From DATHCB01 sp035319765 (GTDB taxonomy: Archaea; Thermoproteota; Bathyarchaeia; Bathyarchaeales; SOJC01), in the NCBI GenBank assembly GCA_035319765.1, contig DATHCB010000147.1:13157-77156 (forward strand): a DNA stretch of 64,000 nt. The letters are read 5' to 3'. The notes under the pieces were generated by a model. It did no database searches and was not told the DNA's origin. It saw nothing but the letters and a program-made list of their open reading frames with translations. Of the stretch, positions 60,601-64,000 are shown in pieces. The first letter of the stretch is position 1. The number at the start of each line of letters is the position of its first letter. The position numbers and the translations under genes are program-made.

Positions 60601-61022
60601 AGCGTGGCGAGTAGGCATAGCTTCGATTTGAGCATTACAGGAAGGTCTCCAATTAAGACAAGTTCTGTATCCTGCTCCCTGCCATCGATTATGGGCGTCA
60701 TTTCTAATGCTACAGGTGCCGCATAGCTCAAGTTTCTGAATCTTGCTTCTAACGGATAGATCTCATGCTTTGTGCCGTCCACTTCAGTGACGTATGGTCC
60801 GCTTATGCGCGATTGCGGGTCTATTACCCACACTTGGCCAAGTTTTATTTGGTATGGACTCTCCGGGATTTCTATATCGATTAAGCCTACTTCGTTGATG
60901 ACTTCTTGCAGTCCGTGATCGATGAATTCGTTGAAGCTATCAAGATGCTGCCTGACCAAGCCTTTTTCTTTGAAGAAGGATTTTTCGAGCAGAAGCAAAT
61001 CTTCTAACTGGATCTCTGCCAT
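57657..61022 (-). CDS. rpoB: DNA-directed RNA polymerase, subunit B (unsplit)
   Basis: A 1121-residue second-largest subunit. Typical blocks: GYFIINGSERVIVALED, RRMQSPLSRSQPNFEARDLH then HWGRLCPNETPEGSNCGL, GYNMEDALIFNKASVERG, LGDKFASRHGQKGVVGM, and a C-terminal zinc site (CENCGYVAYY, CRECEDR). I start at ATG 61022 (MAEIQLEDL); TTG 61034 adds four residues. RpoH, which normally precedes rpoB in archaea, is not present upstream. Confidence 0.97.
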   Translation of the reverse strand: MAEIQLEDLLLLEKSFFKEKGLVRQHLDSFNEFIDHGLQEVINEVGLIDIEIPESPYQIKLGQVWVIDPQSRISGPYVTEVDGTKHEIYPLEARFRNLSYAAPVALEMTPIIDGREQDTELVLIGDLPVMLKSKLCLLATLSPDELIAYGEDPNDTGGYFIINGSERVIVALEDLAPNRILVDIDDRGATPVYQAKIFSTTVGFRARIELRIKSDGAVYVSMPGVPTEIPFVALMRALGLKSDKEIAESVSPDKTIQNVLDSSFEKAVGVETIKEALLYIGNRVAHGQVEEYRMQKAESILDRNFLPHIGRTKEQRQDKALFMAEMACRAIELKLGKRKPDDKDHFKNKRLKLAGPLLADLFRIAFRNLCRDIKYQLERMGMKRQMITVSAAVRPGIITERLQHALATGNWGRGRVGVTQLLDRTNHVSSLSHLRRMQSPLSRSQPNFEARDLHPTHWGRLCPNETPEGSNCGLVKNLALSACMSVSANAEKMKSFLFRTGVVLAGEADETTRLSGAKVFIDGTLLGYSADPKALVDEIRDRRRKGEISTEMNIAYFAKNLGEKDEVYINCDEGRVRRPLVIVENAVPKLQQEHIEKIRSGEWMWEDLIKYGIVEYLDAEEEENTYIALGLDSISKDHTHAEIATYTILGICASIIPYPEHNQSPRNSYEAAMAKQALGIFATNFLNRVDSRSHVLHYPQMPLVQTKPMDIVGYKHRPSGQNCLVAILSFEGYNMEDALIFNKASVERGMCRSTFYRIYEAECRQYLGGLKDKFVVPEPGIRGYRGEQYYRLIEPDGIVSPEVAVVGGDVLIGRTSPPRFLEEYKEFEVRGPSMRDTSVDMRSSEVGTVDGVFLTETHEGSKLVKVRVRDQRIPELGDKFASRHGQKGVVGMLVPQEDMPFTEDGLVPDIIINPHAIPSRMTIGQFLESMAGKVAAARGKPVDGTPFSNERPEELKQELVKLGFSHTGREVFYSGTTGEKFIADVFMGVVYYQKLHHMVADKIHARARGQVQMLTRQPTEGRARGGGLRFGEMERDCLIGHGAALLLRDRLLEESDKYLLYVCENCGYVAYYDIKQRRYICRECEDRAQISPIIISYAFKLLLQELMSLCIAPRLKLEERA

Positions 61023-61408
61023 TTCTTTAATCAAACTCCATGAATAGATTCACAATTGAACATGAAAAGAAGAACGGAAGGATGACGACAGGGTCTTGCA
61101 AACTAAGGGGTTTCCTCCCATGGGCCGGCGAATGCTTGCTCGACCCGAAAAACGGGCCTTTCTCATTCTGCCTATCTTTTTTGTGGGGCTAACCACATGA
61201 ACCATCTGGCTTTCATATAAACTTTGCCTAGAATAATCGACAAGAGATGAGCAATATGCGGGATACTCTGAGCTTTACGGCGATCAGCCTACTACTACGC
61301 AAGCTAAATGCTGAGCCTTTTCTGCTCTTCTTGAGGCGTCTGGAAAAATAGATTGATTTTAGAAAAGCTTATCAAACGCTTTCAACGCCTAACGCCTCTA
61401 GCGAAGTG
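61023..61408. other. Intergenic region upstream of rpoB
   Basis: 386 bases between divergent genes. It must hold the promoter of the RNA polymerase operon, but I see no clear TATA. CCCGAAAAACGGG followed by CCTTTCTC (61143-61164) is a small hairpin. No rpoH reading frame was found. Confidence 0.5.
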
Positions 61409-61930
61409 ATGGAACTGGATAGCGCAGATATCTTTGCTCTTGAGCTTGAGGGCTATGATAACTTCCCTGACATTTTTGAGCTCGTCAAGCGTGTCGTCAA
61501 ACGATTCCTAAATCGTCACCGCGCCGGTCTAATGCTTGGCCTAGTAAGCTTAGGAATGAAAAAGGGCTATTTCATTGGCGCATTTCATCCTGTAGGTTCC
61601 AACATTATCGTTATGAATAAGTCGCCCTTGAAAATAGCGATGGAAAAGACTGAGAAGAAAATCTATAACTCTTACTGTTTTCTTCTATTACTTCACGAGT
61701 ATTTGCATTCGCTGGGTTACTTGGATGAGGAGAAAGTCCGAGAGCTTACTGAAGAAGTTTGTCAATTGGCTTTTGGCGACGGTCACCCAGCGACTCTGAT
61801 GGCAAAAAAGGGGGTCGCTGCTTACTTTCCCAAGGTTGTTCACTTTCCACAGGACGCTGAGCTTCCTTCCGACCTTTACGTTGAACTTGTTCGTGACTTT
61901 GACAAGTCGAGCTCGCAGTACATTTTATGA
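61409..61930 (+). CDS. HEXXH zinc-protease-like archaeal protein
   Basis: A 173-residue protein with HEYLH at residues 96-100 in LLLLHEYLHSLGYLDEEKV. The spacing HExxHxxGxxDE resembles metzincin-like zinc proteases, with Gly and acidic residues after the motif. No signal peptide is visible, so it would act inside the cell. I regard it as a conserved archaeal family of unknown substrate. ATG 61409 is chosen over GTG 61406. Divergent from rpoB. Confidence 0.7.
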   Translation: MELDSADIFALELEGYDNFPDIFELVKRVVKRFLNRHRAGLMLGLVSLGMKKGYFIGAFHPVGSNIIVMNKSPLKIAMEKTEKKIYNSYCFLLLLHEYLHSLGYLDEEKVRELTEEVCQLAFGDGHPATLMAKKGVAAYFPKVVHFPQDAELPSDLYVELVRDFDKSSSQYIL

Positions 61931-62336
61931 TCCAGCAAGGCTAAAATCCTCATGCTCTAGTCGGTAGAAAAGAACTGATGGCAACAGTTTTTGGTCTCTA
62001 TGACTTATGATCACGGGAGTAGGGAGAAGATAGCTGGGATAAGTGCCGAGAATGCAAAGAATTTAAAGAGGTCAAAATTGTAATCAAAAAAAGTAAAGGG
62101 ATTTCGAGCGCGCATTCCTATTCCTAATTTCCTGCGTGTTTGAAACACGATAGTCACGTGGTTTTTTCATATGCGACTTTTGGCGCTCCGACCTTAGCTT
62201 TGCGTGTGCACACAGCCTACCCCTCGATCAAGTACATACCCCAAATAGGCTACAAATGTGCCTGACTGTCAAAAGCGGCAGCGGTGATCTGTCAGACAAA
62301 CGAATCTTGGAACGGGCATGAGCTAACAAGAAAATC
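61931..62336. other. Intergenic region with conserved RNA-like copy 2
   Basis: 406 bases between convergent genes. It contains copy 2 of the ~100-nt family (62161-62260, minus strand) and, further along that strand, the palindrome CGTGTTTCAAACACG (62135-62149) and a T-rich run (62090-62100 region). No protein gene is supported. Confidence 0.55.
62161..62260 (-). ncRNA. Candidate structured RNA, copy 2 of a two-copy family
   Basis: 100 bases, collinear with 41810-41910. It keeps GCCTA/TAGGC and shows TTGG/TCGA where copy 1 has TTGG/CCGA, a pairing-preserving change. It starts 76 bases after the ileS stop on the same strand, so it could be a 3'-UTR-derived RNA or an independent gene. A 7-bp palindrome lies 12 bases after its end. 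Confidence 0.6.
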
Positions 62337-64000
62337 TCATTTTGTTATAGCTACGTAAATCCTGGTGTCATCGAAAGAATATTCGTGCCACTCTGCCTTT
62401 ACTTCTGCTCGTCTTTCGTGTATTCGAACCTTCTTCGCCCGTACTAGTTCCGCCATTTTTTCCAAGAAGGGCGTTAACAACTCAACCGTTTCCGTGTCTA
62501 ATTCTGCTAGGTGCACTGTTTGCAGTATGTCGGTTGGGGTGAACCCTAGCTCTTTCCTGAGCGACTGCACACGTCTAGCCAAGTCTCGCATTATGCCTTC
62601 GCCTACCAAAGTCTTGTCTCGTCGAGTAGCTAGCCTAACTTGTACGTCGCCTTCGGAAGCAATCTGCCACTTTTGCTCATTTGAGTAACCTTCGGAAGCA
62701 AGAGGACTTGTGACTTTCCCTTCATGAATTTCGTGTGATATCCCCATTTCTTTCTCAGAAGGTTTAAGCAAGTACTGGACACTTTTCACGTTTGCAAGTT
62801 CGAGGAACAAGTCCTCCAAATTCTTTAAGCTCTGCAGCACGGTCTTGGAAGCCGCAACTTGAACCTCCCCTAAGGGCCATCGACGCTTCAGTTTTGCGGC
62901 TTGCCTAGCTGAATACGTTAATGAAATCACCTTTTGTAGCATTTCGAATTGTTCTTCCAAACCTTTGTTTTCTAACGCTTCTTCCAGTGTGGGCCAACTT
63001 TCAAAGTTCACAGATTCCGGCAATCCGCTATCTAATTCATGGTAGAGGTCCTGGTACAATGCCTCGCACAGGAACGGTGTCGCAGGGTTGAAAAGAAGAA
63101 CTAGAACTTTCAAGGTATGGTAAAGTGTTGAATAAATGGCCAACCGGCGATTCAAAGTCTTGGGATCATCTGTCCATAAATCTTTCCTGACCATTGGCAC
63201 GTAATTGCAACTGACAATGTCTACGACAAAATCCTCAAGCTCAGACAACGCAAATTGAAACTCGCACTTTTCGAGGTTTTCGGTGACCAGTTTGACGGTA
63301 CCCTGAAGTTTTGAGAGCAGCCACATATCAACAGGTCTTAGTACTCGGTTCTTTTCTGCCCATTCTAGGCTATGCGTTTTCGGGCTGAAGTTGTCGTATT
63401 CCGCGTTTTGTATGAAAAACTTGTGCAGGTGATACAACGTGCCTAGCACTTGATATGGGCGTTTGCTGAGCTCCTGCAGGTCAAAGTTCATAGAATCGAC
63501 AGCAGAACATTTCCAGAGTACATAAAAACGGAAAACGTCCGCAGAAGTCTTATCTAACACCGGATTGGCTTCCAGCATATTCCTTAAGCTTTTGCTCATC
63601 TTCCTCCCCTTGGCATCCAATACATGCCCTTGAAAAAGAAATGCCCGGTAGGGAGATTCAGGTTTTTCAGTCAACATGACGTGCAACAGTAGTTGAGTAT
63701 TAGCCCAACCTCGCGTTTGATCTATCGCCTCAGTCAAGAAGTTCACCGGCACATACTTCTCGAACTCTTCATCAGTGAACCTCGCATAGGGAGCAGAGCC
63801 ACTGTCGAACCAGCAGTCAAGAACAAAAGGTTCACGCTTCATGAAACCGTCGCATTTGTTGCATTTTAGAACAACTCTGTCTATCCATGGCCTATGGAGT
63901 TCAAAGTCCTTTGCAAGCGGTTTTCCAGACTTTTCTGCAAGTTCTTCCTTGCTCGACACAAGAGCTTTTGTCCCACACTGCTCGCAGACCCAAATAGGCA
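62337..64000 (-). CDS. ileS: Isoleucyl-tRNA synthetase, C-terminal part (5' end outside window)
   Basis: The frame runs off the right edge of the window, so the start and HIGH motif are missing. Visible parts are PIWVCEQCG at the edge, KCNKCDGFMKREPFVLDCWF, DQTRGWANTQLL, FQGHVLDAKGRKMSKSL (KMSKS loop), and the helical anticodon-binding domain; the tail contains the archaeal/eukaryotic-type C-terminal extension. An internal ATG-like start at 63959 is not the real start. It charges tRNA-Ile and edits valine. Confidence 0.94.
   Translation of the reverse strand, partial: PIWVCEQCGTKALVSSKEELAEKSGKPLAKDFELHRPWIDRVVLKCNKCDGFMKREPFVLDCWFDSGSAPYARFTDEEFEKYVPVNFLTEAIDQTRGWANTQLLLHVMLTEKPESPYRAFLFQGHVLDAKGRKMSKSLRNMLEANPVLDKTSADVFRFYVLWKCSAVDSMNFDLQELSKRPYQVLGTLYHLHKFFIQNAEYDNFSPKTHSLEWAEKNRVLRPVDMWLLSKLQGTVKLVTENLEKCEFQFALSELEDFVVDIVSCNYVPMVRKDLWTDDPKTLNRRLAIYSTLYHTLKVLVLLFNPATPFLCEALYQDLYHELDSGLPESVNFESWPTLEEALENKGLEEQFEMLQKVISLTYSARQAAKLKRRWPLGEVQVAASKTVLQSLKNLEDLFLELANVKSVQYLLKPSEKEMGISHEIHEGKVTSPLASEGYSNEQKWQIASEGDVQVRLATRRDKTLVGEGIMRDLARRVQSLRKELGFTPTDILQTVHLAELDTETVELLTPFLEKMAELVRAKKVRIHERRAEVKAEWHEYSFDDTRIYVAITK

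Noticed and set aside
1..64000. CRISPR array
   Set aside because: No regularly spaced direct repeats with unique spacers and no cas genes were seen anywhere in the window.
1..64000. Overabundance of all GCGCGC hexamers
   Set aside because: Plain hexamer counts are close to what base composition predicts; only the longer TAGCGCGCGC form stands out, and that is reported.

Overview
The window is archaeal and most consistent with a TACK-lineage genome; Bathyarchaeia is my best guess, by inference only. Evidence: an archaeal coenzyme A operon (pantoate kinase / phosphopantothenate synthetase route), an archaeal histone, aRF1, EF-2 with the crenarchaeal-type KRQMT switch-I variant, L30e and NusA behind the RNA polymerase genes, GPN GTPase, Nep1, TATA boxes placed about 25 bases before starts, and two tRNA genes with archaeal bulge-helix-bulge introns. 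The largest RNA polymerase subunit is one unsplit gene.

Layout. 1-6.7 kb: near-complete CoA operon (PoK end, PPS, PanE, PanB, aspartate decarboxylase, CoaBC, CoaD) plus a DUF763 gene. 6.7-15.9 kb: histone, FUN14-like membrane protein, tRNA-Ala, aRF1, ValRS, ADP-forming acyl-CoA synthetase beta chain, cupin, DEAD-box helicase, GIY-YIG protein. 15.9-17.9 kb: tRNA-Phe followed by a 1.9-kb cassette (HxlR regulator, SDR oxidoreductase) bounded by an 18-bp copy of the tRNA 3' end. 18-28.4 kb: metabolic genes, including a threonine synthase / 2-oxoacid:ferredoxin oxidoreductase operon led by an unannotated 44-residue Cys-rich protein. 28.8-36 kb: accessory island of small zinc-ribbon-like genes, two coupled proteins of unknown function, a DUF4062 protein, and a tyrosine recombinase that runs antisense into an intron-containing tRNA-Gly. 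36-41.5 kb: MobB, Nep1, two methyltransferases (one frameshifted), GNAT. 42-50 kb: EF-2, a PHP phosphoesterase beside a family B DNA polymerase that lacks its exonuclease domain, DUF1614, lipoate ligase, JAMM protease-like protein, a stop-interrupted GNAT, rubrerythrin. 50-64 kb: tRNA-Asp, intron-containing tRNA-Lys, GPN GTPase, the NusA/L30e/RpoA/RpoB cluster, a HEXXH protein and the 3' part of ileS.

Most notable: (1) two intergenic ~100-nt sequences, 19 kb apart on opposite strands, that align over their full length at roughly 73% identity and share a GCCTA/TAGGC pairing, a likely undescribed structured RNA family; (2) the PHP + exonuclease-less PolB pair; (3) two D-arm tRNA introns whose predicted splicing restores normal D-arms; (4) the tRNA-Phe-bounded regulator/oxidoreductase cassette; (5) an intergenic TAGCGCGCGC motif recurring far more often than chance predicts. 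All family names come from reading motifs by eye; no database search was run.
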